Origin: Pseudomonadota bacterium
Lineage (GTDB): Bacteria > Pseudomonadota > Alphaproteobacteria > RF32 > CAG-239
Assembly (NCBI GenBank): GCA_018362935.1
Contig: JAHALQ010000002.1
Location: forward strand, 1-64,000
Direction: 5' to 3'
DNA: 64,000 bases
The position numbers and the translations under genes are program-made. Under the pieces are notes generated by a model. It saw only the letters and a program-made list of their open reading frames with translations, did no database searches and had not been told where the DNA came from. How positions within the stretch are numbered: position 1 is the stretch's first letter; each line of letters begins with the position of its first letter. Shown here piece after piece: positions 25,007 to 32,942 of the stretch.

Positions 25007-26461
25007 TTATATCGCTAAATCAAGGATGTTCTTCGGAATATCGTTAACCGAAACCAAAGCGACAATCATGCAAATCAGCGCGTAGACTTGCAGCATATTG
25101 GTAATTTCCTTGTTTTGCAGCAAAGGAAAAATGCTGCCGTATTTGTGTATAAAACGGTTAATGCCCAATAAAATCAATGTGCTGGCTATTGCCTGAAGGC
25201 CAAGTCCGGCATTATTAAGAAAATCTTTTAAGGGCAGGATAATCTGATATAAAAAACCGAAAAACAGCATATAGGCGGCCAGAATTCCATAAGAAATTTT
25301 TTGCATTTTATAATCAAAAGCCTGTTTTTCTGCCTTATCTTTTTTGATTTTTTCATCCGAAAGGTCGGTTATCTCGATTCCGCGGATGGTTTCCGGCGTC
25401 TGTTTTTGTTTTTTGATATTGCGCATTTCCTGATAAAACTTGTCTTCGGTCATGCACAAACCGCAGCCTTTGCCCGTGAAATAGACATGGTTGGGATTGT
25501 TTTTGCACTGGCGCAGGCTGTGCATCAGCTTCCACAGGTGCTCCTGCCATTCGTAAGCGCTCGGGCGTTCCCCGCCTTTGGTAAAAGCGCGCTCAAACAT
25601 CTCCAGCGTGGTCTTGTCAAAATATTCGTGCAGGCTGTACGGGTGCGGCGCCTGATATTTGTCCGGCCACAGGCCATAGGCGTAATGATAGGCTTCTATA
25701 CGATTCTGAATTGTCAGCATCTCGTCGTCAGTCCGGCGCGGCGTACCTGAGAATGGGTGAATGCCGTTATTTAAAAGCTTAAAGATAATGACGGCCAGGG
25801 CGAACTTGTCCTGTTCTTCGCCCATTTCCTCGCACGAAAGGTTCATGCCTTCAGGATAAATATATTCCTCGGTGACAAATTCTGCCGGATAGCGCGCCCG
25901 TTCGCCCCTGATTGAAAAACCGTCGCAGTCGACCATCGCCACCAGCATGTTGGATTTGTAAACGGATACGTTGGAGGGTTTCAAATCGACGATATAATGT
26001 CCGCATTTGTGCAGCGCGGTTACCATTGATGCGACGTTATAGGCCGCAAAAATCCGGTAAGCATATTTGTCGGAAAGCCCGAGCTTCTTGCGAATGGCCT
26101 TTTGCATCAGGTGGTCGAGCGAGACCGCTTCGCTCATATTAATCAGCGGCATCATATAGCCGACACAGAAGCCTTTTTCATCCTCCAGAATAGCTTCCGG
26201 CCAGGCGATTTGGGTATACTGCACGCCGTCAGTTTCCACCGGGGCAAAATTCGGCTTGTTCAGCAGCATTGCCTCCAGTTTTTGGCGGTTGGTACGGCTT
26301 TTGTCGGTATTATGAAAAATTTTGGCAACCAGCCCGGGGCGGTCCTGGACGCTGAATATCCGGCCGGAGGCGCCGCCGCGGTTGAGCAAATCGCCCAGGG
26401 TGATTTTTCCGAAAGAGCCGTCGGCATAAACGGCATTATAAACCGGGTTTTCGTCTGTCAT
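25007..26461 (-). CDS. Membrane-linked Ser/Thr protein kinase of a TerY/YegI-type triad
   Basis: About 484 residues. The kinase domain has a Gly-rich loop (LLNRGGASGRIFSV), VAIK-type Lys in VAKIFH (K47), catalytic Asp in IVDLKPSNV (D159) and a metal-binding DCDG (D180) in place of DFG. After it comes a zinc-ribbon-like CxxNPNHVYFTGKGCGLC (about 318-337), as in YegI-type kinases, then two or three C-terminal membrane segments. The ATG at 26461 overlaps the phosphatase stop as ATGA. It pairs with the PP2C and vWA genes upstream. Confidence 0.82.
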   Translation of the reverse strand: MTDENPVYNAVYADGSFGKITLGDLLNRGGASGRIFSVQDRPGLVAKIFHNTDKSRTNRQKLEAMLLNKPNFAPVETDGVQYTQIAWPEAILEDEKGFCVGYMMPLINMSEAVSLDHLMQKAIRKKLGLSDKYAYRIFAAYNVASMVTALHKCGHYIVDLKPSNVSVYKSNMLVAMVDCDGFSIRGERARYPAEFVTEEYIYPEGMNLSCEEMGEEQDKFALAVIIFKLLNNGIHPFSGTPRRTDDEMLTIQNRIEAYHYAYGLWPDKYQAPHPYSLHEYFDKTTLEMFERAFTKGGERPSAYEWQEHLWKLMHSLRQCKNNPNHVYFTGKGCGLCMTEDKFYQEMRNIKKQKQTPETIRGIEITDLSDEKIKKDKAEKQAFDYKMQKISYGILAAYMLFFGFLYQIILPLKDFLNNAGLGLQAIASTLILLGINRFIHKYGSIFPLLQNKEITNMLQVYALICMIVALVSVNDIPKNILDLAI

Positions 26462-27210
26462 TGTGCCAGCCTTATCCATACTAAAGTTTTGTCATCCGAG
26501 TTAATCCGCTGTGCTTTGGGCATATTCAGCGTGTTGTTAAGCGCCCGCAGCGCTTTTTGGCGGTCTTTTTCATTGGACAGATAACTGTCTATCGGCGCGG
26601 TAAAGCCTTTTTCGATTTTCAGAAAGTCCGGACTGAATGAAAAACTGCTGACCCCGTCGCTCATCAGAAAAACGCTTTTGGCATTTTCAAAATTCAAAAA
26701 GCGCAGATTCTCCAGCCACGCCTGTTGGGTATAGAAAAAAGTTTCGCAGGAAAAACTGCCGTTTTCAGGACGAGAGGCCACAAATTCATTGTGTTTGTCA
26801 TCCAGAAAGGCAATTCCCGCGCCGTCGCCGATATGAAAAAACAGACCTTTGCCTTTGTAATAAGCCATTCCGATAATAGTCGCGCTGAAATCGGCCAGCC
26901 CCTGTTCGCTTTTGGATTTGTTAAAGCGGTGGCGGCACAGTTTTCCGCGGCTGATGAGTACGGCTCTGACGACGGTGTCGCGGATTTCATCCCAAGGGGC
27001 GTTTTTCAGCAGGTCGCACAGGGTTTCGCAGACTGTTCTGGCGCCGATTTTGCCGAATTTGGCAGACCCGGCGCCGTCAGAAACCACGGCGACAAAGTTT
27101 TTGCCGCGCGCATGCTTAAAGTAATCCTGGCACGGCATATTGCTACGGCGGTGCAAAACGCCCCGCACGCTGGTCGCGACAATGCGTATATCCGGCCGGC
27201 TATTCTTCAT
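26458..27210 (-). CDS. PP2C-family protein phosphatase of a TerY/YegK-type triad
   Basis: A 250-residue PPM/PP2C phosphatase. The metal-binding Asp is in VAVVSDGAGSAKFGKIGA, a second in FHIGDGAGIAFL, and a third in FLMSDGVSSF, giving the usual arrangement. It should reverse phosphorylation by the adjacent kinase (inference). The ATG at 27210 overlaps the end of the vWA gene by 11 bases; a TTG seven codons upstream is the alternative. E. coli YegK is the closest named relative by context. Confidence 0.82.
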   Translation of the reverse strand: MKNSRPDIRIVATSVRGVLHRRSNMPCQDYFKHARGKNFVAVVSDGAGSAKFGKIGARTVCETLCDLLKNAPWDEIRDTVVRAVLISRGKLCRHRFNKSKSEQGLADFSATIIGMAYYKGKGLFFHIGDGAGIAFLDDKHNEFVASRPENGSFSCETFFYTQQAWLENLRFLNFENAKSVFLMSDGVSSFSFSPDFLKIEKGFTAPIDSYLSNEKDRQKALRALNNTLNMPKAQRINSDDKTLVWIRLAQ

Positions 27211-27883
27211 CCCATTCGCCAGTGTCTTCAATTAAATCCGGCGCATTGGGGGCCGCGCGGGAAACGCAGGAAACGCTGCGGCTCAGCCACAGGAAAAATT
27301 CGGTAAATTTAAGTCCGGTCAGGCGTTTGGGCGTAATTGTCGAGAATTTGGCCAGCTTGTCGAGGTTGGCTCCCTGGGTGCCGACGGCATGGATAACCAC
27401 TTTTTTGTTGTTTTGTGCGGCAATGCATTTTTTTGCAACGATTTCCCAGTCATAATCGGTCGGTTCGCCGTCGCTGATGAGGAATATCCACGGCCGCTTG
27501 GAGGTAATGCCGCAGCTGTCATAAAGGCATTTTTGTTCTTCAATCTTTTTAAGAGCCAGTTCCATGGCTTTGCCGAGCGGCGTCAGGCCGGAAGCTTCCA
27601 TTGTCGGCGCTTCAAAGTTCATTGCGTCGACCCAGTCGGAAGATATGACCGCCTCGTCCTTGCCGAAAGCTTTGATGATCAGCAGTTGGACGCGCGAGCT
27701 GGCGTCGATGTCGTCTTTCAGCTCCTGTTCCAAAGCTTTCAGCCCGGCGTTAAGCTGTTTTATCGGTTCGCCGCGCATGGAGCCGGAACAGTCCAAAACC
27801 AGCACGCAGGGCGTGCGCTCATTGGCATTGTCGGCAAATTCAACATAGGGAATCAAATCGTTTTCAATATCGCTCACAGCCAT
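27200..27883 (-). CDS. TerY/YegL-type von Willebrand factor A domain protein
   Basis: A 227-residue vWA protein with a full MIDAS site: DCSGSM (D31, S33, S35), a Thr in ASGLTPLGKAM and SDGEPTD. The fold binds Mg2+ or Mn2+ and mediates protein assembly. The C-terminal helix ends in an acidic tail. Together with the PP2C and kinase genes it forms the vWA-PP2C-kinase triad described for TerY-P and YegLKI systems. Target proteins are unknown. Confidence 0.85.
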   Translation of the reverse strand: MAVSDIENDLIPYVEFADNANERTPCVLVLDCSGSMRGEPIKQLNAGLKALEQELKDDIDASSRVQLLIIKAFGKDEAVISSDWVDAMNFEAPTMEASGLTPLGKAMELALKKIEEQKCLYDSCGITSKRPWIFLISDGEPTDYDWEIVAKKCIAAQNNKKVVIHAVGTQGANLDKLAKFSTITPKRLTGLKFTEFFLWLSRSVSCVSRAAPNAPDLIEDTGEWDEE

Positions 27884-27901
27884 AACAGCATCCTTTTTTG
27901 G

Positions 27902-28024
27902 TTATTGTTTGGGGTAAGTGTGCGGATAACCGCTGCCTTCGAAAGGTTCGGGCGCGGACATTTTGCCGCACGCGGCCAGCGCAAACGCCGACAACATCAA
28001 AAATAACAGTAAACCTTTTTTCAT
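27902..28024 (-). CDS. Small lipoprotein (LptM-like)
   Basis: A 40-residue lipoprotein with a short signal peptide and lipobox (LAAC, Cys at residue 19) followed by GKMSAPEPFEGSGYPHTYPK. This resembles the small LptM/YifL-type lipoproteins common in Proteobacteria, including a Tyr-Pro-rich tail in Alphaproteobacteria. LptM helps LptD maturation in E. coli; assigning that role here is inference. It lies 18 bases before the vWA gene on the same strand. Confidence 0.65.
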   Translation of the reverse strand: MKKGLLLFLMLSAFALAACGKMSAPEPFEGSGYPHTYPKQ

Positions 28025-28108
28025 ATACCATTCCTTTACCAGTTTATGCTATACTACATTTATAGCAGTTAAGGGTTAAGCAAAAATTAAGTTATACAGA
28101 TAAAATCC

Positions 28109-28657
28109 ATGTTCAAAAAAGTACTATTCATATTTTGTTGCCTGCTTTTCAGCTTTAATGCCGAAGCTAAAAAAGGGGTTAATATTTTCGCTTATTCGCG
28201 TCCGGCGCCGGAAACCGCGTTTTATAACCGTTATGGGCAGCGGACGGTCATCAGCGACTTTAAAGGCGAATTTGTGTTGTTGAATTTCTGGTCGCGTCAT
28301 TGCGTACCCTGTATTAAGGAATTGGACGACCTCAACAGTTTTGCGCTTAAGACCAAAGACAGCGGCATCCGCGTTTTGATTATCAGCAAGGACGACGAAT
28401 GGGCTTCCGCCCGCGAGCAAAAAGAATTGCTTGAAAAATACCGTGCGCCCGATTTGGATTTTTATGTTGACAATGACGGCAAACTTTCCGGTGACTTCGG
28501 CATTTTTGCATCTCCGCACACCGTTTTGATAAATAAGGCCGGCGAAGAGTTCGGGCGTATCAGCGGGTCGGTTGACTGGGATGATGAAGACATTATTGAA
28601 GAAATTTATCAGCTAAAAGTAAAATACGGTGAAGGGCAGCCGCGCAATGACCAATAA
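28109..28657 (+). CDS. TlpA-like exported thioredoxin-family protein
   Basis: A 182-residue protein with a signal peptide (1-20, ending AEA) and a thioredoxin fold. The redox motif is WSRHCVPCIKE (C65 and C68, CVPC), with the cis-Pro loop at FASPHTVLINK. This makes it a periplasmic thiol-disulfide reductase or resurrection-type protein of the TlpA/ResA group. It could maintain Cys-rich exported proteins such as those of the secretion locus (inference). The next gene overlaps by 11 bases. Confidence 0.85.
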   Translation: MFKKVLFIFCCLLFSFNAEAKKGVNIFAYSRPAPETAFYNRYGQRTVISDFKGEFVLLNFWSRHCVPCIKELDDLNSFALKTKDSGIRVLIISKDDEWASAREQKELLEKYRAPDLDFYVDNDGKLSGDFGIFASPHTVLINKAGEEFGRISGSVDWDDEDIIEEIYQLKVKYGEGQPRNDQ

Positions 28658-29081
28658 AATCTATCTGAAATGGGAAGACGTTCATTCCCATGCCAAACTT
28701 CTTGTATCCAAAATAAAAGCCTCCGGTGCGGAATATGACCGGATTGTTGCGGTCAGCCGCGGCGGGTTGATTCCCGCGGGCATACTGGCATATGAAATGG
28801 ATATCCGCAATTGCGGCACGATTAACATGTCAAGTTATGACGGGACGCAAATGCGCGGCGACGATGAAATTGAAATGGCTGATGCGCCGCGGGATATTGA
28901 CGCCAAAACGCTGATTGTCGACGATTTGTCCGACAGCGGCAGGACTTTCCGGATTCTCCGCAAGTTATTCCCGCAGGCTCATTATGCCGCTGTTTACAGC
29001 AAAGAAAAAGGCAAAGACGCCGTAGACCTCTTTGCCGTCGAAATGCCTGACGAATGGATTGTTTTCCCTTGGGATTTGTAA
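28647..29081 (+). CDS. gpt: Xanthine-guanine phosphoribosyltransferase
   Basis: A 144-residue type I phosphoribosyltransferase. The PRPP-binding motif is TLIVDDLSDSGRTF (about 88-101), and VAVSRGGLIPAG (about 35-46) is the N-terminal loop typical of XGPRT. The C-terminal PDEWIVFPWDL matches Gpt-type enzymes that salvage guanine and xanthine. ATG at 28647 with GAAGGG upstream is preferred over a GTG six codons earlier. It overlaps the tlpA-like gene. Confidence 0.85.
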   Translation: MTNKIYLKWEDVHSHAKLLVSKIKASGAEYDRIVAVSRGGLIPAGILAYEMDIRNCGTINMSSYDGTQMRGDDEIEMADAPRDIDAKTLIVDDLSDSGRTFRILRKLFPQAHYAAVYSKEKGKDAVDLFAVEMPDEWIVFPWDL

Positions 29082-30059
29082 TTATTCGTCACGGATTTTC
29101 ATGTCTGGAAACATCCCCAGCCCCCGCGCCATGCGCGTCATCTGCGTTTCGATGGATGTCGCCAGATTAAGGCGTCCGGTCTTGATGATTCCGCGAACCT
29201 GATCCCCTTTGGTGGTGTCCGGATTGGCAAACAGGAATGAAATCTGCGGTTTCTTGACGGTCGTTCCTTCCAAAGACTGGTGGATGACTCCCAGCAGCCC
29301 GCGTGACAGCAGGTCGTAAGCCAAATCTTCGCTCATGCCGCCGGCCGAAGCATATTTAACCACCGAGGCAATAGCGTCGGTAACGTTATTGGCGTGAATC
29401 GTTGACAAGACCATATGGCCGGAAGTCGCCGCGCGCAGAACTTCGCTGGCCGTATCGGGCGTGCGGATTTCGCCGACCAGAATATAGCGCGGTTTGGAGC
29501 GCAGAGCCGATTTCAGGGATTCGCCCCATTGGCCGTTTATCGGCAGAGTTTGTTTGCAAAGCCCCAGACCGCCGGTTGATACCGGATAAATCCCGTCCAG
29601 CGGCTGTTCGGTCGGGTCTTCGATGGTATAGGCAAAGCCGCCCTCGGTCGACAGATATTCCTTCAGCAGGCTCGAAATAGAGGTTGTTTTGCCCGAGCCG
29701 GTCGGCCCAGCCCACAGAATCAGCCCCGAAGATTTGCGCAGGCTCATCAGGTATGTAACCAGTTCTTTCGGATAGCCGAGCACGTTAAACGGGGCGATTT
29801 TGGCAGGCATTTTGCGGGCGCAGTATTGAATGCCGTTTATCGTCGCCGAGCGCTCAATACGGTAAAAAACATTATGATAAGATACCGAGTAGCTTGGATT
29901 TTCGCCGTCCCAGGATTTTTCCAGCAGTTCGTAAAAGGCCTCAAAGTCTTCAGGTTCAAACGCAATCAGCGCATTGGACGTCCGCTTGTCGGGAATATAT
30001 GCTTTCTTGTCCGGGGTGATATAAATATCGGAAAACTTGGTTTCGGTAATATTTGCCAT
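29082..30059 (-). CDS. PilT/DotB-type secretion ATPase
   Basis: A 325-residue hexameric traffic ATPase of the PilT/VirB11 superfamily: Walker A WAGPTGSGKTTSI (about 113-125), Asp box YTIEDPTEQ, Walker B ILVGEIRTPDTASE and His box LSTIHANN. The arrangement is closest to DotB/TraJ and PilT-like motors. It sits just before the pilin genes, so it may be a retraction motor for the type IVb pilus, or serve the secretion system (inference). VirB11 itself is not otherwise seen here. Confidence 0.82.
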   Translation of the reverse strand: MANITETKFSDIYITPDKKAYIPDKRTSNALIAFEPEDFEAFYELLEKSWDGENPSYSVSYHNVFYRIERSATINGIQYCARKMPAKIAPFNVLGYPKELVTYLMSLRKSSGLILWAGPTGSGKTTSISSLLKEYLSTEGGFAYTIEDPTEQPLDGIYPVSTGGLGLCKQTLPINGQWGESLKSALRSKPRYILVGEIRTPDTASEVLRAATSGHMVLSTIHANNVTDAIASVVKYASAGGMSEDLAYDLLSRGLLGVIHQSLEGTTVKKPQISFLFANPDTTKGDQVRGIIKTGRLNLATSIETQMTRMARGLGMFPDMKIRDE

Positions 30060-30130
30060 TTGTGCCTCGTCTGCATGAATGATAATGTAAAATATATTAG
30101 CACCGAGATATTAATTTTTTGCAAAGAAAA

Positions 30131-30154
30131 AGCCCGTATCGAAAGATACGGGCT
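30131..30154 (-). terminator. Terminator downstream of pilin 1
   Basis: AGCCCGTATC pairs with GATACGGGCT around GAAA. On the minus strand the stem runs into a T-rich stretch (revcomp of GCAAAGAAAA), so it ends the pilin 1 transcript. Confidence 0.85.
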
Positions 30155-30175
30155 GGATTGAACTCGGGAACAAGA

Positions 30176-30766
30176 TTAGTAATAAACCCATGTGATGGAG
30201 TTGACGGCGTTTCCGGATTTGCATTCCGTAAAGGCCTGTGACAGGGGAACCGGAAGCGCTTTTGCGGCGGCTGTCGACGAACCGTCATGGGCGGGGGCAA
30301 AAGTCGGGTCGTCAACGGCGGCTTCGCTGATATTGATGCCGACCAGGCCGTCGGAGCCCCAGTCGGTGCTGGCCAGACTGGCGCAGGTTTCTTTGCCGAG
30401 GCCGTTGAAGACAATCGCAAATTTAGTATTGGAAGTTCCGCCGGCTTTGATAAGAACCTCGCCGCCGAAGGCATTGTGCAGTGTTGCAGAGTCTCCAGTT
30501 CCCGAAACCATATCCGTCGGCGCCAGATTATATGCGACGGCGTTGGCCGGCGTCAGGCCGGTGTAAGACGGCGAAGTCGCGTAAGCGGTACGAATGTTCA
30601 TCAGCAGCATTGTCAGCTGGTCTTGCGCTTTGGTCAGCTTAAATTTGGCCATGGCTTTCGAATAGCCGGAAATACCGCCGACCGACAAAACGCCGATAAT
30701 CGCGAGCACGCCCAGCATCTCCACCATGGAACGCCCGCTTTGTTCACTGTTAAATACCTTTTTCAT
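30176..30766 (-). CDS. Type IVb prepilin-like protein 1
   Basis: A 196-residue prepilin. A short basic leader ends in Gly (EQSG), followed by RSMVEMLGVLAIIGVLSVGG, giving the conserved Glu at +5 and a 20-residue hydrophobic helix. Residue +1 would be Arg, which is unusual. Helix alpha-1 continues to about residue 65 (AKFKLTKAQDQLTMLLM). The C-terminal half has a Cys pair region around GLGKETCASLAS and ends in a second Cys. It is one of three tandem paralogs with nearly identical N-terminal halves and is the largest, with an extra Ala-rich segment. Confidence 0.85.
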   Translation of the reverse strand: MKKVFNSEQSGRSMVEMLGVLAIIGVLSVGGISGYSKAMAKFKLTKAQDQLTMLLMNIRTAYATSPSYTGLTPANAVAYNLAPTDMVSGTGDSATLHNAFGGEVLIKAGGTSNTKFAIVFNGLGKETCASLASTDWGSDGLVGINISEAAVDDPTFAPAHDGSSTAAAKALPVPLSQAFTECKSGNAVNSITWVYY

Positions 30767-30828
30767 TGTCTTTCTCCCAAGTTCTATGGTTTCTATAATC
30801 CCAGCATAACAAGAATATGTAAATTAGG

Positions 30829-30850
30829 CAATCTTATCTTTAGTCATAAA
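30829..30850 (-). promoter_or_regulatory. Shared pilin upstream box, copy 1
   Basis: This 22-base box is identical to 31548-31569 and lies at the same distance upstream of pilin 1 and pilin 2. Read on the minus strand it begins TTTATGACTAAAG and ends in TTG, which starts a -35-like TTGCCT; a TATGCT -10-like hexamer lies 17 bases on. It is a candidate activator site plus promoter. Confidence 0.6.
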
Positions 30851-30891
30851 CAGGCTCGGATTTATCTGCGGCGCTATGCCTTTGGTTATAC

Positions 30892-30914
30892 TAAAAAACC
30901 GCCTTGCGGCGGCT
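30892..30914 (-). terminator. Terminator downstream of pilin 2
   Basis: Read on the minus strand, GCCGCC, GCAA loop, GGCGGT and a run of T residues end the pilin 2 transcript 30 bases after its stop codon. Confidence 0.85.
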
Positions 30915-30943
30915 TTAAAGAATTAGCGGCAGAATGCCGGCAA

Positions 30944-31486
30944 TTAATAATAAGTCCATGTAATTTCGTTGTCGGCCGTTGCGGCGGAACATCCGCTGAA
31001 AGCAGCCGGCAAAGAAATCGGAAGCTGGTCAACGGTATAAGAACCTGTTGTCAGAGCAATGCTGACCAAGCCGTCAGAACCCCAGTCGGTACTGGCGAGG
31101 CTGGCGCAGGTTTCCTTGCCGAGGCCGTCGAACTTAATGGAGAAACCGACATCGGCAACGCCGTTCAAGGCGCTTGTTGCTATCGTAACTGCACCGCCAA
31201 AAGCGTTATGTAAAGTTGAGCCGGCAATCATGTCGGAAGGTGCCAGATTATATGCGACGGCATTGGCGGCATTCAGCCCCGCATAGGACGGAGAAGTCGC
31301 ATAAGCGGTACGGATATTCATCAGCAGCATCGTCAGCTGGTCTTGCGCTTTGGTCAGCTTGAATTTAGCCATCGCTTTTGAGTAACCGGAAATGCCGCCA
31401 ACCGACAAAACGCCGATAATGGCAAGCACACCCAGCATCTCCACCATGGAACGCCCGCTCTGCTCGCTGTTGCTTAATCTTTTCAT
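30944..31486 (-). CDS. Type IVb prepilin-like protein 2
   Basis: A 180-residue paralog of the flanking pilins: same leader ending in SG, same RSMVEMLGVLAIIGVLSVGG helix and the same stretch to about residue 65, then a variable core, the conserved GLGKETCASLASTDWGSDG block, and a divergent tail ending in ENITWTYY-like residues (EITWTYY). It has its own promoter box and its own terminator, so it is expressed as a single-gene unit. Confidence 0.85.
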   Translation of the reverse strand: MKRLSNSEQSGRSMVEMLGVLAIIGVLSVGGISGYSKAMAKFKLTKAQDQLTMLLMNIRTAYATSPSYAGLNAANAVAYNLAPSDMIAGSTLHNAFGGAVTIATSALNGVADVGFSIKFDGLGKETCASLASTDWGSDGLVSIALTTGSYTVDQLPISLPAAFSGCSAATADNEITWTYY

Positions 31487-31547
31487 CGTTGTTCTCCAAA
31501 GTTCTGCATATATGATAAGAACAGAATAACATTTTATATTATTCGGA

Positions 31548-31569
31548 CAATCTTATCTTTAGTCATAAA
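31548..31569 (-). promoter_or_regulatory. Shared pilin upstream box, copy 2
   Basis: Identical 22-base box to 30829-30850. On the minus strand its terminal TTG belongs to TTGTCC, with TATTCT 16 bases on as the -10 candidate, upstream of pilin 2. Confidence 0.6.
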
Positions 31570-31638
31570 TATTTCTTGCTTATACCTTTTACCTACTTAT
31601 ACAATGCAAATGTCCGTTTTGTCCATAGTTTTGTTTGT

Positions 31639-32169
31639 TTAATAATAGGTCCAGGTAATTGAGTTGCTGGCCGTGTCTTGTGCGCAGTTGCTAAAAGCTG
31701 TGGCAAGGGGGATCGGCAAAGCGGATACGTTATGCGATGTTGAGTTTGCCGCAATGCTGACCAAGCCGTCAGTACCCCAGTCGGTACTCGCCAGGCTGGC
31801 GCAGGTTTCCTTGCCGAGACCGGCAAATTTGATTTCAAAGTTCAAATCATTGTTGCTTGTCGACAGGGTAACCGCACCGCCGAAAGCATTGTGCAGCGTC
31901 TCGCCGGTAATCATGTCTGACGGCGCCAGATTATAGGCGATGGCATTTTTGGCATTCAGCCCCGAATAAGATGGAGAAGTCGCGTAAGCGGTACGGATGT
32001 TCATCAGCAGCATCGTCAGCTGGTCTTGCGCTTTGGTCAGCTTAAACTTGGCCATGGCTTTCGAATAGCCGGAAATACCGCCGACCGACAAAACGCCGAT
32101 AATCGCGAGCACGCCCAGCATCTCCACCATGGAACGCCCTTTTTGGTCAACACAGAATAAATTTTTCAT
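31639..32169 (-). CDS. Type IVb prepilin-like protein 3
   Basis: A 176-residue third paralog. The leader ends in KG and the helix and first 65 residues match the other two; the GLGKETCASLASTDWGTDG block is conserved, and the core between residues 65 and 120 differs. The tail ends NSITWTYY. It lacks the 22-base upstream box seen before the other two, so it may be differently regulated. The 187 bases upstream (32170-32356) are AT-rich and show no gene. Confidence 0.85.
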   Translation of the reverse strand: MKNLFCVDQKGRSMVEMLGVLAIIGVLSVGGISGYSKAMAKFKLTKAQDQLTMLLMNIRTAYATSPSYSGLNAKNAIAYNLAPSDMITGETLHNAFGGAVTLSTSNNDLNFEIKFAGLGKETCASLASTDWGTDGLVSIAANSTSHNVSALPIPLATAFSNCAQDTASNSITWTYY

Positions 32170-32356
32170 TATAAAACTCCCAAAAACTATTTTATGTACA
32201 GTTTACACGCAAGAAATTAAAAAATTATGAATAATCGCGATTCAAAACACCGGATAACAAGCTTTTTAACAATTTTCTGACAAAATTTCATATAGGAAAT
32301 TCAATGTATTAGCTGTTGTGTATTTAAGTTAGACAAAATATCCTTATGTCTTATCA

Positions 32357-32941
32357 TCATTCGCAATGCCAAATCAGCATATTAGTGCTCTTGCATATGC
32401 TTTGGACAAAATCTTTTTTTATTGGCAGGGCAAATTCTTTGTCGCTCCAGGTAAAGTAGCGCTGCTCTTTGTCGTTGCCGACGGTAATCCCGGTAATGCC
32501 GAGCCAGAATTTCTCGTCAAATTTATAACTGGCCAGTTCTTCGCATTGTTTTTTGTTGAGGTTCTTATATATAATGTCAAAACCGCGCGCGCCGGGCATC
32601 AGTACCTCGGCATCCGGGCCGCGCCCGATGAGGACTTCATTGCCGAAAAAACCGTTTAGACGTCCGTTTTGCAGCATTTCCTGCGGATAAATCTTGTTTT
32701 TGATAACGGTATCGGTGCTTAACCCCCAAAAATCCGGACGGTTTTGATAATAGCGGCGGATATTGCCGCTGAGCCGGACAAGTTCATCCGCGGCCTGCCG
32801 GGTTCCGACGTCGGCTTCGTGCAAAAACAGCCAGCTGACTAAGGCAATTACGGCAATAACCGCTGCGCCGGCCCATATTTGAAAATGGTATGTCATACTG
32901 CGCAGGATTGCCGCTGCAAGAATTTTTAGCTTTTCTGTCAT
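32357..32941 (-). CDS. Pilin-like minor subunit
   Basis: A 194-residue protein with one N-terminal membrane helix (about 22-42), then a helix and C-terminal domain resembling the PilS-type globular domain: NIRRYYQNRPDFWGLSTDTV matches the pilins' NIRTAYATSPSYxGL block, and NLNKKQCEELASYKF matches GLGKETCASLAS. It has no classical prepilin cleavage motif. I infer a minor pilin or assembly protein that evolved from the pilins. The ATG at 32941 is one base after the PilR stop; an upstream start at 32986 would overlap it. Confidence 0.65.
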   Translation of the reverse strand: MTEKLKILAAAILRSMTYHFQIWAGAAVIAVIALVSWLFLHEADVGTRQAADELVRLSGNIRRYYQNRPDFWGLSTDTVIKNKIYPQEMLQNGRLNGFFGNEVLIGRGPDAEVLMPGARGFDIIYKNLNKKQCEELASYKFDEKFWLGITGITVGNDKEQRYFTWSDKEFALPIKKDFVQSICKSTNMLIWHCE

Positions 32942-32942
32942 C

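Noticed and set aside
28647..29081. PilT family retraction motor downstream of tlpA
   Set aside because: The coding frame has the PRPP-binding motif of a phosphoribosyltransferase; the PilT-like gene is the separate minus-strand gene at 29082.
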